Assembly (NCBI GenBank): GCA_900315975.1
Contig: ONBA01000006.1
Location: 1 to 64,000, forward strand
DNA: 64,000 bases
From: an uncultured Ruminococcus sp.
GTDB taxonomy: Bacteria > Bacillota_A > Clostridia > Oscillospirales > Ruminococcaceae
Direction of reading: 5' to 3'
Shown here: piece after piece, positions 1 through 8,137 of the stretch
Position numbering within the stretch: position 1 is the stretch's first letter
How the letters are laid out: every line of letters starts with the position of its first letter
The notes under the pieces: model-generated
The model's input: only the letters and a program-made list of their open reading frames with translations
Database searches by the model: none
Told to the model about the DNA's origin: nothing
Position numbers and translations under genes: made by a program

Positions 1-552
1 AGAAAGTTGCGACACAGACAACAGCACCGCAGACTACAACAGCAGCAACTACAACCACAAAGGCAGCAGGCTGTTCGTGTTCAGCAAGCTATGCCGGAAA
101 ATATACAACAAAGGGCGTAAATGACGCACTCAACATAAGAGCGGACCATAGTGCAAGTTCAAAGCTTCTCGGCACAATACCCGCAAATGCAAAGTTTAAG
201 GTAACAAAGGCAGACGGCAAGTGGGCACACGTTGAATACAACGGAATCTCCGGCTGTGTTTCAATGGAGTACATTCAGAAAGTTGCGACACAGACAACAG
301 CACCGCAGACTACAACAGCAGCAACTACAACCACAAAGGCGGCAGGCTGTTCGTGTTCAGCAAGCTATGCCGGAACATATACAACAAAGGGAGTAAATGA
401 CGCACTCAACATAAGAGCGGACCATAGTGCAGGTTCAAAGCTTCTTGGCACAATACCCGCGAATGCAAAGTTTAAGGTAACAAAGGCAGACGGCAAGTGG
501 GCACACGTTGAATACAACGGAATCTCCGGCTGTGTTTCAATGGAGTACATTC
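1..552 (+). repeat. two tandem 276-bp repeats coding for SH3b units
   Basis: Bases 1-276 and 277-552 are direct tandem copies with a 276-bp (92-codon) period. I count about six base differences, for example at the codons for Lys/Thr in GK/TYTT and Ser/Gly in SAS/GSK. The first copy may itself continue an array beyond the left edge. Confidence 0.9.
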
Positions 553-752
553 AGAAACTGGAAAGTACAAAGGTTGCCGGAGATATCAATGCTGATGGTG
601 TTGTGACTATTTCTGACGCTGTAGTGCTTGAAGCGTACCTGCTTAATAAACGGTCGATAACTAATGAACAGTTCAAAGCCGCGGACATAGACGGCGATAA
701 TCGTGTTGACGTTTATGACATGGTATTTATGAGGAAAAAAATCACAAAATAA
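1..752 (+). CDS. C-terminal part of a secreted SH3b-repeat protein with a dockerin (5' end outside window)
   Basis: The frame is open from base 3 with no start, so the N-terminus lies outside the window. It encodes two near-identical units of 92 residues, each a Thr/Gln/Ala-rich linker, a Cys-Ser-Cys motif and a bacterial SH3 (SH3b) domain (ALNIRADHS, then WAHVEYNG and GCVSMEYIQK). After them comes a type I dockerin at about bases 577-749, with two calcium loops (DINADGVVTISD and DIDGDNRVDVYD). SH3b domains usually bind cell wall; a dockerin docks onto a cohesin of a cellulosome-like complex. The catalytic domain, if any, is upstream and unseen. The internal ATG at 264 lies inside the repeat and is not a real start. 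Confidence 0.85.
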   Translation, partial: KVATQTTAPQTTTAATTTTKAAGCSCSASYAGKYTTKGVNDALNIRADHSASSKLLGTIPANAKFKVTKADGKWAHVEYNGISGCVSMEYIQKVATQTTAPQTTTAATTTTKAAGCSCSASYAGTYTTKGVNDALNIRADHSAGSKLLGTIPANAKFKVTKADGKWAHVEYNGISGCVSMEYIQKLESTKVAGDINADGVVTISDAVVLEAYLLNKRSITNEQFKAADIDGDNRVDVYDMVFMRKKITK

Positions 753-756
753 CGGA

Positions 757-790
757 AAAGGACTTCTCAAGCTGAGAAGTCCTTTATTTT
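757..790 (+). terminator. Rho-independent terminator after the dockerin gene
   Basis: A 13-bp stem (757-769 with 773-785) with a 3-nt loop AGC is followed by ATTTTTAG. It starts 5 bases after the stop codon. Confidence 0.85.
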
Positions 791-872
791 TAGAAAAAGT
801 GCGTAGTTTTCATGAGTTCATACGTCTAATAAGTGAAAGCACGGGAAAGGGCTTTCGGAAAGGAGTTTGCCA

Positions 873-1433
873 ATGGATAACGGTGCAAGTAGCTACCGCC
901 GTTTCCGTGAAAATGGTGACGACCGCGGATTAGATGAAATTATAATTGATTACAGCGACGCTCTTATACTGTATCTGACGAGTATAGTCGGGAATATACA
1001 GACTGCGGAGGAACTCGCTGAGGATACGTTCGTATTACTGGGTACTAAGAAGCCGAAGTTTAGTGGCAAAAGCTCATTCAAGACATGGCTTTACACGATC
1101 GGGCGGAATATCGCAATAGATCATCTGCGTAAGAATGCAAAGCATACAAGTGTATCAATTGATGACACTCCTGAACTTCTGGACGAGGAGAGTACCGTTG
1201 AAGCGGCTTATATCCAAAAAGAGGAGCAGATATCTGTTCACAGGGCAATGCGTAAGCTGAAGCCCGATTATCGGCAGGTGCTTTGGCTCGTTTATTTTGA
1301 ACAGCTTAGCAATAAGGACGCGGCAAGGATAATGAAAAAGAGTGTGCGGAGTGTGGAATCGCTTTTGTACCGCGCAAGGAAGTCGCTGAGGTCACAACTT
1401 GAAATGGAGGGCTTTGATCATGAAAAAACGTGA
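873..1433 (+). CDS. ECF-type RNA polymerase sigma-70 family factor
   Basis: 186 aa. An N-terminal sigma region 2 (EELAEDTFVLL, then FKTWLYTIGRNIAIDHLRK) and a C-terminal sigma region 4 helix-turn-helix (LKPDYRQVLWLVYFEQLSNK, then SVESLLYRARKSLR) are the standard two-domain ECF architecture. It would direct RNA polymerase to a small regulon. The ATG at 873 is preferred over the TTG at 867 because AGGAG (861-865) is 7 nt before it. A short leader hairpin (GAAAGC 835-840 with GCTTTC 851-856) sits just before the ribosome site. It overlaps the next gene by 14 nt, the usual arrangement for a sigma factor and its membrane anti-sigma factor. A CGTC-type element at 823-829 could be an ECF -10, but no clear -35 was seen. 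Confidence 0.9.
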   Translation: MDNGASSYRRFRENGDDRGLDEIIIDYSDALILYLTSIVGNIQTAEELAEDTFVLLGTKKPKFSGKSSFKTWLYTIGRNIAIDHLRKNAKHTSVSIDDTPELLDEESTVEAAYIQKEEQISVHRAMRKLKPDYRQVLWLVYFEQLSNKDAARIMKKSVRSVESLLYRARKSLRSQLEMEGFDHEKT

Positions 1434-2133
1434 AGATATGATAAAAAATGTACATCGCCGTATAGACGAGTACAAGGCTGAACAGAAGAAAAAACGCATA
1501 AGACTGACATTCACAGCCGCACCTGTTTGTGCGGCAGCAGTTGTGGGTGTGGGACTGTGGACTTCGGGAGCTTTTAATAATTCTCCCGAAAAATCGGTAG
1601 TTGAGACACTTGTGCCGGAGGAGACGATACAGGTGAATGTGGTGCAGACTACTGCACTGACGGTAAAATCCGAAAAGCACACTGCTGACTTTTCAACAAC
1701 TGCGGCGAAGCCTGTTGAAAAGTTGCCGGCAGGCAGTACAGCAGTTGAGGTAAAACCTACAGAGACACATACAAATGCTGTTGCAGAAACAAAAACAGAG
1801 GAAGAACCTCAAACTGCGGAAACTGTTCCTGCGTTGCCGGAGACAACAGAAGTTCCGACAGCGGCAACTGAATCCGATACCAACAGCGGCGGAGGAAGTT
1901 CAGCAGTAATCGACCGGCTTGGAGATGCTTACATCAACGGCGAATACTACCTGCAATGCTTCGGAGGAACATACACACCCGACCAGTTCATCGGCTACGG
2001 AAGCGATTTCGACGGCTTTTATAAAGACTGCGGCGTTGATTCGGAATTTTACACAGCAAAAGAAAGTTCAGATATAATAATAGTCAGACTCGCCAACGGC
2101 GGAGAGGTTTCGCTGAAAAAGTACATGGATTGA
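1420..2133 (+). CDS. single-span membrane protein, probable anti-sigma factor
   Basis: 237 aa. The start at 1420 has GGAGG (1406-1410) 9 nt upstream. Residues 1-27 are highly charged and cytosolic; one hydrophobic span follows (LTFTAAPVCAAAVVGVGLW); then a long Thr/Glu/Pro-rich extracytoplasmic linker and a small C-terminal domain of about 75 residues (GDAYINGEYYLQCFGG onward). The 14-nt overlap with the ECF sigma gene suggests it holds that sigma factor at the membrane and senses something outside. No zinc-binding HxxxCxxC anti-sigma motif is present, so the sigma-binding role is inferred from position only. Confidence 0.65.
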   Translation: MKKREDMIKNVHRRIDEYKAEQKKKRIRLTFTAAPVCAAAVVGVGLWTSGAFNNSPEKSVVETLVPEETIQVNVVQTTALTVKSEKHTADFSTTAAKPVEKLPAGSTAVEVKPTETHTNAVAETKTEEEPQTAETVPALPETTEVPTAATESDTNSGGGSSAVIDRLGDAYINGEYYLQCFGGTYTPDQFIGYGSDFDGFYKDCGVDSEFYTAKESSDIIIVRLANGGEVSLKKYMD

Positions 2134-2139
2134 TTTAAG

Positions 2140-2187
2140 GCAAAGGCACACATCGCCTTCATTGTTAACGGCGATGTGTGCCTTTGC
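2140..2187. terminator. long hairpin between convergent genes
   Basis: An 18-bp perfect stem (2140-2157 with 2170-2187) with a 12-nt loop lies between the anti-sigma-like gene and the convergent transporter gene. The flanking T-tracts are weak on both strands (GCTTTA on +), but the position fits a bidirectional terminator. Confidence 0.7.
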
Positions 2188-2190
2188 GCT

Positions 2191-3147
2191 TTATATGTAG
2201 TTCATCGTTTTCAGCAGGAACAGCCAACCGGTCAGTGTGAATGCACTGCACAGTGTCGCAAGCATTACCGCAAACGCGGTTATAGCGCCTTTGTGACCGA
2301 AATTCTTAGCCATTACAAAACAGCTTCCGGTAGTTGCACTTCCGAGCATTACCAGTATCGCGACGAGTTTTTCTCCGCGGAAACCAAAGTGTATCGCAAA
2401 CGGAAGGAAAATTCCGCAGAATATAAGCAGTTTCATGAAAACTGCTCCCACGGTTATGAGAACCTTTCCTTTTGCGTCACTCATACGGAACGAGGCACCG
2501 AGTGCAATGAGTGAGAGCGGAGTTGCCATATTTCCGAGATATGTCACTGAACGTGTCAGTATCACAGGCTGAGGTATTTTCAGCAGTGACCACGTTATAC
2601 CTGCGACTATTCCGAGTATTATCGGGTTTGTGGCAATGCCTTTCAGCGTGTTCATGATGAGTTCGGATTTACTGCCGTTTTTGTCTTTGTCGGGCGAAGT
2701 TACGGAAAGTACCGTCACGGCAATAATATTGTAAAGCGGTACAGTGCCGACTATCATGAGTGCCGCAAAAGTTGCCTCGCCGTATATATTATTTACAAAT
2801 GCTATACCCAGTACCGCGGCACTGCTTCTGTAGGCGGCTTGGATTATCTCTCCGCGCTCGGACTTGTCCTTGTGCAAGAGAGAGTACAGCGCCGCCGCAA
2901 TTACGCTTAAAAGAGTTGCACAGAGGCAGAACAGTACGAATTTTCCGTCCCAGACAGCCCTGAAATCGGCTTTTGACAAGTCCATGAACAGGAGTGCAGG
3001 AAGGAGTGCACGGAATGTGAACCTGTTCAGCTTTGATGTCGTGTGCTCGTCAAGAAGTCCTATTTTCCGGCATATCCACCCGAATATCATCATAGTGAAC
3101 ACCGGAACAGTTGCGTTCAGGCTGAATATAAAATCATCTAAAAACAT
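2191..3147 (-). CDS. AEC (auxin efflux carrier) family transporter
   Basis: 318 aa, about ten hydrophobic segments. The N-terminus (FIFSLNATVPVFTMMIFGWI, then GLLDEHTTSKLNRF) and the C-terminal half (NPIILGIVAGI, TPLSLIALGASF, GSATTGSCFVMA) match AEC permeases, which in bacteria export or import small carboxylates such as malate or malonate. The substrate cannot be told from sequence. The start is set at 3147, with AAGGA upstream; an in-frame ATG at 3177 lies inside the -10 box of the promoter and cannot be used. It is a single-gene unit. Confidence 0.85.
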   Translation of the reverse strand: MFLDDFIFSLNATVPVFTMMIFGWICRKIGLLDEHTTSKLNRFTFRALLPALLFMDLSKADFRAVWDGKFVLFCLCATLLSVIAAALYSLLHKDKSERGEIIQAAYRSSAAVLGIAFVNNIYGEATFAALMIVGTVPLYNIIAVTVLSVTSPDKDKNGSKSELIMNTLKGIATNPIILGIVAGITWSLLKIPQPVILTRSVTYLGNMATPLSLIALGASFRMSDAKGKVLITVGAVFMKLLIFCGIFLPFAIHFGFRGEKLVAILVMLGSATTGSCFVMAKNFGHKGAITAFAVMLATLCSAFTLTGWLFLLKTMNYI

Positions 3148-3175
3148 AATACCAATCCTTTTTGACAATAAAAAC

Positions 3176-3204
3176 ATTATATCACGTCAGCCGGAAGAAA
3201 TCAA
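3176..3204 (-). promoter_or_regulatory. promoter of the AEC transporter
   Basis: On the minus strand, -35 TTGATT (3199-3204), 17-bp spacer, -10 TATAAT (3176-3181), 29 bp before the start codon at 3147. Confidence 0.8.
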
Positions 3205-3246
3205 TAACAATCTTGCATACCGGGAATATTTCCGCTATTTGCCGCG

Positions 3247-3478
3247 TATAATATATCAAATGAGTTCTCATTCTCTCTGACATTATAATATTTCATTTTA
3301 CCGGAGGTGGAAACATCTTCGGCTATTTTTTGTCCGTCCACGGCGTACAAGCGTATTCACCAAAAACACAGCAAAACTATATCCGAATTTTGGCTTTCTG
3401 TCAATAGATTTTCCGCCGGTTTTAGAGTATAATTGTATTTGACATTATTATATCAAATTATGAAAGTAGGTAGCTGTT
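3247..3478 (+). other. leader region before aspartate kinase with terminator-like hairpin
   Basis: The gap 3148-3478 (331 bp) has no gene. It holds the divergent AEC promoter, TATAAT boxes on the plus strand at 3247-3252, 3284-3289 and 3428-3433 (all with weak -35 partners), and a hairpin at 3301-3322: 9 bp with two G-U pairs closed by a GAAA tetraloop, followed by CTATTTTTTG. A transcript starting near 3259 would meet this hairpin about 145 nt before the aspartate kinase start, so it could be an attenuator or the end of a short RNA. No lysine riboswitch consensus was recognised. Confidence 0.4.
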
Positions 3479-4813
3479 ATGGCTAATAAAGTTGTAAAAT
3501 TCGGCGGCAGTTCGCTTGCTGATGCTAATCAGTTCAAGAAGGTCGCTTCTATTATCAAGTCTGACGATAAGCGCAGATACGTTGTTCCTTCCGCTCCCGG
3601 AAAGCGCTTCTCCGACGATATAAAGGTTACTGATATGCTCTACAAGTGCTGTGAACTCGCAGGCAGCGGTATTGATTTCAGTGACGATTTACAGATGATA
3701 AAAGACCGCTATAACGGCATTATTTCCGAACTCGGCATGGATATGTCACTCGATGAGGAATTCGCAGCTATCGAGCGTGAACTCAAAGCACGTCCGGCTA
3801 AGGACTACGCTGCAAGCCGCGGAGAATACCTCAACGGCAAGGTGCTTGCAAACTATCTCGGCTTCAATTTCGTTGATGCCGCTGATGTTGTAGTTTTCGA
3901 TACAAAGGGAAATCTCCTTCTCGATGAGACTGTAAAGGCAGTCCGCGAGCATATAAACGGACTCGACAACGCTGTTATTCCCGGATTCTACGGCAGAACT
4001 ACAGAGGGTGTTATCAAGACATTCTCACGCGGTGGTTCTGATGTAACAGGTTCTATCATCGCCAACGCTGTAAGAGCTGAGATATATGAGAACTGGACTG
4101 ACGTTTCCGGTTTCCTCGTTGCTGACCCGCGTATAGTTGATAAGCCTGACGTTATAGAAACTATCACTTACCGCGAACTCCGTGAGCTCGCTTACATGGG
4201 TGCGTCCGTTCTCCATGAGGACGCTATTTTCCCTGTACGTTCAGCTGGTATACCTATAAATATCCGCAATACAAATGCTCCTGAGGACGCAGGTACTATG
4301 ATAGTATCAAACGACCACGATTTCAGCCGTGAAAGCCTTGGTCACACTATCACAGGTATCGCAGGCAAGAAGGGATTCAGCACAATCAACATAGAAAAGG
4401 CTATGATGAATAACGAAGTCGGCTTTGGTATGAAGGTGCTCACAGTTCTCTACAACAACGGTCTCTCGTTCGAGCATATGCCTTCGGGAATCGATACCAT
4501 GAGTATTACACTTGATACTGCAAAGTTTGAGCCTGTACGTGAAAAGGTTCTTGCAGAGCTCCGCCGCGAGGTTGAGCCTGACCACCTCGAAGTTGAGGAC
4601 GGTATCGCAATGCTCGCAGTCGTAGGACGCAGAATGAAGAACACAAGAGGTACTGTTGCAAGAGTATTTGCGGCAATGGCTCACGCAAGAATCAACGTTA
4701 AGCTCATCGACCAGGGTTCAAGCGAGCTGAATGTAATCATCGGCGTCAGCGAGAACGACCTCCCCGAAGCTATCAGACGTATTTACGATATGTTTATCAA
4801 TTCTGAAAAGTAA
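3479..4813 (+). CDS. lysC: aspartate kinase
   Basis: 444 aa. Phosphorylates L-aspartate, the first step to lysine, threonine, methionine and diaminopimelate. It starts with the amino-acid kinase motif VVKFGGSSLAD, has the substrate/ATP region FSRGGSDVTGSIIANAV and YENWTDVSGFLVADPRI, then ELAYMGASVLHEDA. From about residue 300 come two ACT domains (GFSTINIEKAMM; IAMLAVVGRRM to ELNVIIGV), the usual site of amino-acid feedback. Which isozyme it is cannot be decided, so lysC is a family-level symbol. AGTAGG (3465-3470) lies 8 nt before the ATG. Monocistronic; the shared terminator at 4916-4944 follows. Confidence 0.95.
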   Translation: MANKVVKFGGSSLADANQFKKVASIIKSDDKRRYVVPSAPGKRFSDDIKVTDMLYKCCELAGSGIDFSDDLQMIKDRYNGIISELGMDMSLDEEFAAIERELKARPAKDYAASRGEYLNGKVLANYLGFNFVDAADVVVFDTKGNLLLDETVKAVREHINGLDNAVIPGFYGRTTEGVIKTFSRGGSDVTGSIIANAVRAEIYENWTDVSGFLVADPRIVDKPDVIETITYRELRELAYMGASVLHEDAIFPVRSAGIPINIRNTNAPEDAGTMIVSNDHDFSRESLGHTITGIAGKKGFSTINIEKAMMNNEVGFGMKVLTVLYNNGLSFEHMPSGIDTMSITLDTAKFEPVREKVLAELRREVEPDHLEVEDGIAMLAVVGRRMKNTRGTVARVFAAMAHARINVKLIDQGSSELNVIIGVSENDLPEAIRRIYDMFINSEK

Positions 4814-4873
4814 TATAATGCGGACGTCCTATGGCATCCCTGCAATTTGCTGTTCTGCGCAGTTGTTTTGTAG

Positions 4874-4895
4874 GGAACGCCGTTCCCGGCGTTCC
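4874..4895. repeat. GC-rich palindrome in intergenic region
   Basis: GGAACGCC-GTTCCC-GGCGTTCC, an 8-bp perfect stem with a 6-nt loop, between the aspartate kinase stop and the shared terminator. It has no T-tract. The flanking TAGGG and GC bases resemble dispersed intergenic palindromes of gut Firmicutes; only one copy is in this window. Confidence 0.5.
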
Positions 4896-4915
4896 GCAAA
4901 ATTTTTTTACAGACT

Positions 4916-4945
4916 AAAAGGACTGCCCTGAAGGCAGTCCTTTTT
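4916..4945. terminator. bidirectional terminator between aspartate kinase and pssA
   Basis: AAAAGGACTGCC (4916-4927) pairs with GGCAGTCCTTTT (4933-4944) across a 5-nt loop. It has T-runs on both strands and overlaps the pssA stop codon. Confidence 0.9.
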
Positions 4946-5588
4946 ATTTGGTCTTTGTTTTGTACATGAGCCATATGAATTCGAGTACACCTATTCCGAT
5001 GAATATGAACATAGTGCGCATACACGGTTTTTTGACTTTGATGCGTGTAATGAATGCTATAGCTATGATGAACATCGCTCCGCCGTATACAGCGGGGAAG
5101 CAATCGGAGCCGATATCCTTGTGGAAGCTGTAAAGGAGCGGCAGAATGAGTGAAACACTCGTTACCGGAAGTCCTTCATAGACTTTGCGGACATCGTCTG
5201 TTTTCTTCTGACGCGATTCCTCAGCAACGTTGAAATATGCGAGACGTATAACTGCACACAGCGGGAAAAGTACGAGCACCGGAACATCTACCCAATGGTC
5301 GAGACCAATCGAATAACCTATAACAGCCGGAAGTACGCCGAAACATATAGCGTCGCAAAGAGAATCTATCTGTATACCGAATTTTTTCTCGTCTTCGGTA
5401 CGGTCTTTTTTGGTACGTGCTATTTTTCCGTCGAACATATCGCACAGCCCCGATACCATAAGGCAGATTATCGCATAAGTCGGGCGCGGATTGCCTCCGC
5501 ACAGACCGCAGGCGAGGAAAATGCCTATCATTGAAGATACAAGGCTTAGATATGTCAGAATGACGGTATAGTTGTAGAAACCTATCAT
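4944..5588 (-). CDS. pssA: CDP-diacylglycerol-serine O-phosphatidyltransferase (phosphatidylserine synthase)
   Basis: 214 aa, about six membrane segments. The CDP-alcohol phosphatidyltransferase signature is present in the order D-M-F-D-G-K-I-A-R ... G-I-Q-I-D-S-L-C-D, as in DGx2ARx(n)Gx3Dx3D. The family makes phosphatidylserine from CDP-diacylglycerol and serine; a phosphatidylserine decarboxylase is encoded at 18063-18941, so the pair would yield phosphatidylethanolamine. AGAGGAT precedes the ATG at 5588 by about 7 nt. It has its own promoter although it lies downstream of ppk on the same strand. Confidence 0.9.
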   Translation of the reverse strand: MIGFYNYTVILTYLSLVSSMIGIFLACGLCGGNPRPTYAIICLMVSGLCDMFDGKIARTKKDRTEDEKKFGIQIDSLCDAICFGVLPAVIGYSIGLDHWVDVPVLVLFPLCAVIRLAYFNVAEESRQKKTDDVRKVYEGLPVTSVSLILPLLYSFHKDIGSDCFPAVYGGAMFIIAIAFITRIKVKKPCMRTMFIFIGIGVLEFIWLMYKTKTK

Positions 5589-5616
5589 TATTTCATCCTC
5601 TGATGTAAAGTATGTA

Positions 5617-5679
5617 TTTCCGTAAGCCGGAAAATGTTAATGTAAACATTATTATAACACAAAATTAAAAATAAAGCAA
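5617..5679 (-). promoter_or_regulatory. promoter of pssA, with a small leader hairpin
   Basis: Minus strand -35 TTGCTT (5674-5679), 17-bp spacer, -10 TATAAT (5651-5656). The transcribed leader holds a 6-bp hairpin (5617-5622 with 5628-5633). Confidence 0.75.
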
Positions 5680-5742
5680 CACCAACGGGATAAAAATTAC
5701 AGTTTTAATTATTTATAGTTCCGGAACAGCGGATATGTGATT

Positions 5743-7911
5743 TTACTTCTTTTTACGGGCAGAAGTTTTCTTCATGGCAGTTTTCTTAGCTGTAGTCTTT
5801 TTGACAGTAGTTTTCTTTGCGGGAGCTTTTTTCTCGCGGGCATTTTTCATGCGTTCCTGTTTTTCCTTTTTGGCTTCAAGGCGCTGATAAGCTTCGTCGA
5901 AGAAATACTCCTGCGAATTGAGAGGATTAGCATTTTCAGTGCGTGCATCGTGAACGTAAGTGCCATCGTTGCGCATTATGCGTGCCTTAACGTTATCGTG
6001 CATGAGGACATCGAACATATCACGTATGCGTTTTTTGAGGCGTTCGTCCTCAATGGGGGCGGCAACCTCTACGCGGCGGATAGTATTTCTGCTCATGTAG
6101 TCGGCAGAACCGATGTATATTTTCTGTTCCTTGCGTTCATTGCCGAAGATGAATATGCGGCTGTGTTCGAGGAAACGTCCTACTATACTGCGAACGGTGA
6201 TATTCTCGGTATATCCGGGCACTCCTGCGATAAGACAGCATAGTCCCCTTACAACGAGCTCTATCTTTACTCCTGCCTGTGAAGCTTCGACAAGTTTTTC
6301 GATTATCACCCTGTCGTTCAGTGAGTTTATTTTTGCGGCAATGTAGCCGTCTCCGCCGTTTTTGGAAATGTTTATCTGTTCGTCCATCATAGCGAGTACC
6401 TGCGGACGCAGAGCTTTCGGCGATATGAGAAGCTTTTTAGGAGACTCGACGAATGTGCCGTTTGTGAGAGCATTGAATACAGCTTCTGCGTCTGCGGCAA
6501 TATCGCGGTCAGCAGTGAGGAGCATGAGGTCGGTATAGAGTTTAGAAGTTTTTTCGTTGTAGTTACCTGTACCTATCTGCGTTACATAGTCGAAACCGCC
6601 GCCCTGTGCCTTTCGGGTGATGAGCAGAAGCTTTGAATGAGCCTTCATCTCCTTCGGTCCGTACATTACCTTGACTCCGTTTTTCTGCAATATCTTCGAC
6701 CATTCGATATTATTTGCCTCGTCGAAGCGTGCACGGAGTTCTATCATAACGGTGACGTCCTTGCCGTTTTCAGCGGCAGAGCAGAGTGCACTGATTATCT
6801 TGCTGTTGCGTGCGAGACGGTAAAGCGTTATCTTGATAGATACGACCTTCGGGTCAGCGGCAGACTCTTCAAGCAGACGTATGAACGATGATGTCATCGA
6901 CTCAAAGGGGTAGCTGAGAAGTATATCCTTAGCTTTGACCTGTGGAAATACCGGACGATTATCCGCGAGCATAGATGACTTCTGCGATGTACGCGGCTGA
7001 TAGTGGAGTGCGGGGTCGGTGTCGAGGTCCTGCAGCTGGAAGAGATATGAGAGGTCGAGCGGTATGTGAGAAATAAAAACTCTTGCGTTTTTTAGTTTGA
7101 GCTTCTTGCAGATATAGTCGAGCGCATCGCGGCTGAATTCGTCGGATATTTCGAGACGTACTGCCGCAAGCTTTGTGCGTTTGAAAACAAGCTCCTCCAT
7201 GCGGTCGCGGAAGTCTGCGCCCTTGTTGTCTACCATGATATCGGCACTGCGCGTTACGCGGATAATTGCCCTGTCCTGTACCTTGTAACCCTTGAACATG
7301 AGGTGAGCAAAGTGCAGAACGACTTCCTCCTCAAGGATAAAGCGTTTACCGTCACTGCTGAGAGGGATAACACGGTCGCGGTCGTTATTGCTGACGGGGA
7401 TAATGCCGATGTTCATGCCCTTTTTGGTATTCAGGCGTACTGCGGCATATAATTCCTTGTTCCTGAGAAACGGAAAAGGGAGTGCATCATTTATGACAAG
7501 ACCTGAAATAAACGGCTTGATTTCGCGTTTGAAGTAAAGTTCGAGGAAATCGAGTTCTTCTTTTGAGGCTGTCTCAAAATTTACGTGTTCAAATCCGTAT
7601 GGGGCGAGGTCGGACATATTTTTGCGGTATGCGTCCTCTACTGCGGGCTGCATTCTGCGGACAGTCGTGAAAATAGCGTCAAGCTGTTCTGACGGTGTCA
7701 TACCGGAGAAGTGGTCCTTTTTATTTTTTTCACTTTTTGCCTTGTCAGTGACCGAGCCTACGCGAACCATAAAGAATTCGTCGAGGTTGCTCTGATATAT
7801 AGCTGAAAACGAAAGGCGCTCAAGTAATGGGGTACCTGTATCTGTAGCCTCATCGAGCACTCGTTTGTTGAATTTAAGCCAGGAAAGCTCTCTGTTTTCG
7901 AGATATTCCAT
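5743..7911 (-). CDS. ppk1: polyphosphate kinase 1 with a lysine-rich C-terminal tail
   Basis: 722 aa. Polymerises ATP gamma-phosphate into polyphosphate, reversibly. The N-terminus NRELSWLKFNKRVLDEA is diagnostic. The two catalytic histidines are present: His425 in KEMKAHSKLLL (autophosphorylated) and His583 in FLEHSRIFIFGN. The last about 30 residues are an added tail of Lys, Ala and Thr (KKAPAKKTTVKKTTAKK and so on), like a histone H1 tail and unlike the usual end of the enzyme near residue 690. GGAG lies 8 nt before the ATG. A perfect promoter is at 7986-8014. It is the only gene on its transcript unless it reads through into pssA. Confidence 0.95.
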   Translation of the reverse strand: MEYLENRELSWLKFNKRVLDEATDTGTPLLERLSFSAIYQSNLDEFFMVRVGSVTDKAKSEKNKKDHFSGMTPSEQLDAIFTTVRRMQPAVEDAYRKNMSDLAPYGFEHVNFETASKEELDFLELYFKREIKPFISGLVINDALPFPFLRNKELYAAVRLNTKKGMNIGIIPVSNNDRDRVIPLSSDGKRFILEEEVVLHFAHLMFKGYKVQDRAIIRVTRSADIMVDNKGADFRDRMEELVFKRTKLAAVRLEISDEFSRDALDYICKKLKLKNARVFISHIPLDLSYLFQLQDLDTDPALHYQPRTSQKSSMLADNRPVFPQVKAKDILLSYPFESMTSSFIRLLEESAADPKVVSIKITLYRLARNSKIISALCSAAENGKDVTVMIELRARFDEANNIEWSKILQKNGVKVMYGPKEMKAHSKLLLITRKAQGGGFDYVTQIGTGNYNEKTSKLYTDLMLLTADRDIAADAEAVFNALTNGTFVESPKKLLISPKALRPQVLAMMDEQINISKNGGDGYIAAKINSLNDRVIIEKLVEASQAGVKIELVVRGLCCLIAGVPGYTENITVRSIVGRFLEHSRIFIFGNERKEQKIYIGSADYMSRNTIRRVEVAAPIEDERLKKRIRDMFDVLMHDNVKARIMRNDGTYVHDARTENANPLNSQEYFFDEAYQRLEAKKEKQERMKNAREKKAPAKKTTVKKTTAKKTAMKKTSARKKK

Positions 7912-7985
7912 AAATGTTCTCCAATCTGCCTGCGGCGATTTGATATAACTGAATGTACAAACGAATCAACAATTTATACGTATTT

Positions 7986-8014
7986 ATTATACAACTTTTT
8001 GTCGGACGTGTCAA
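7986..8014 (-). promoter_or_regulatory. promoter of ppk1
   Basis: Minus strand -35 TTGACA (8009-8014), 17-bp spacer, -10 TATAAT (7986-7991): a perfect sigma-A promoter. Confidence 0.9.
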
Positions 8015-8067
8015 GAGTTTTGAATATTGAATCACCGGAAACAAAAGCCGTTTTTTCTCCGCACCTG

Positions 8068-8096
8068 TTGAATTTTTCACCATTATATGTTATAAT
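8068..8096 (+). promoter_or_regulatory. promoter of the GH95-GH26-HAD operon
   Basis: -35 TTGAAT (8068-8073), 17-bp spacer, -10 TATAAT (8091-8096). It is divergent from the ppk1 promoter. AGGAG at 8127-8131 serves the first gene. Confidence 0.85.
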
Positions 8097-8137
8097 AAAT
8101 AGATAGTGAAAAACAAGAACACTGATAGGAGCAGAAT

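Noticed and set aside
264..752. separate 162-aa gene starting at 264
   Set aside because: The same frame is open upstream to the window edge and the ATG falls inside the repeated SH3b unit.
3147..3177. ATG at 3177 as the start of the AEC transporter
   Set aside because: It overlaps the -10 box of the gene's own promoter and lacks a ribosome site.
3301..3331. T-box-like motif GGTGGAAAC before aspartate kinase
   Set aside because: One mismatch to the T-box core, but there is no room or structure for stem I with a specifier loop; kept only as a terminator-like hairpin.
3148..3478. lysine riboswitch before aspartate kinase
   Set aside because: None of the conserved junction sequences was found.
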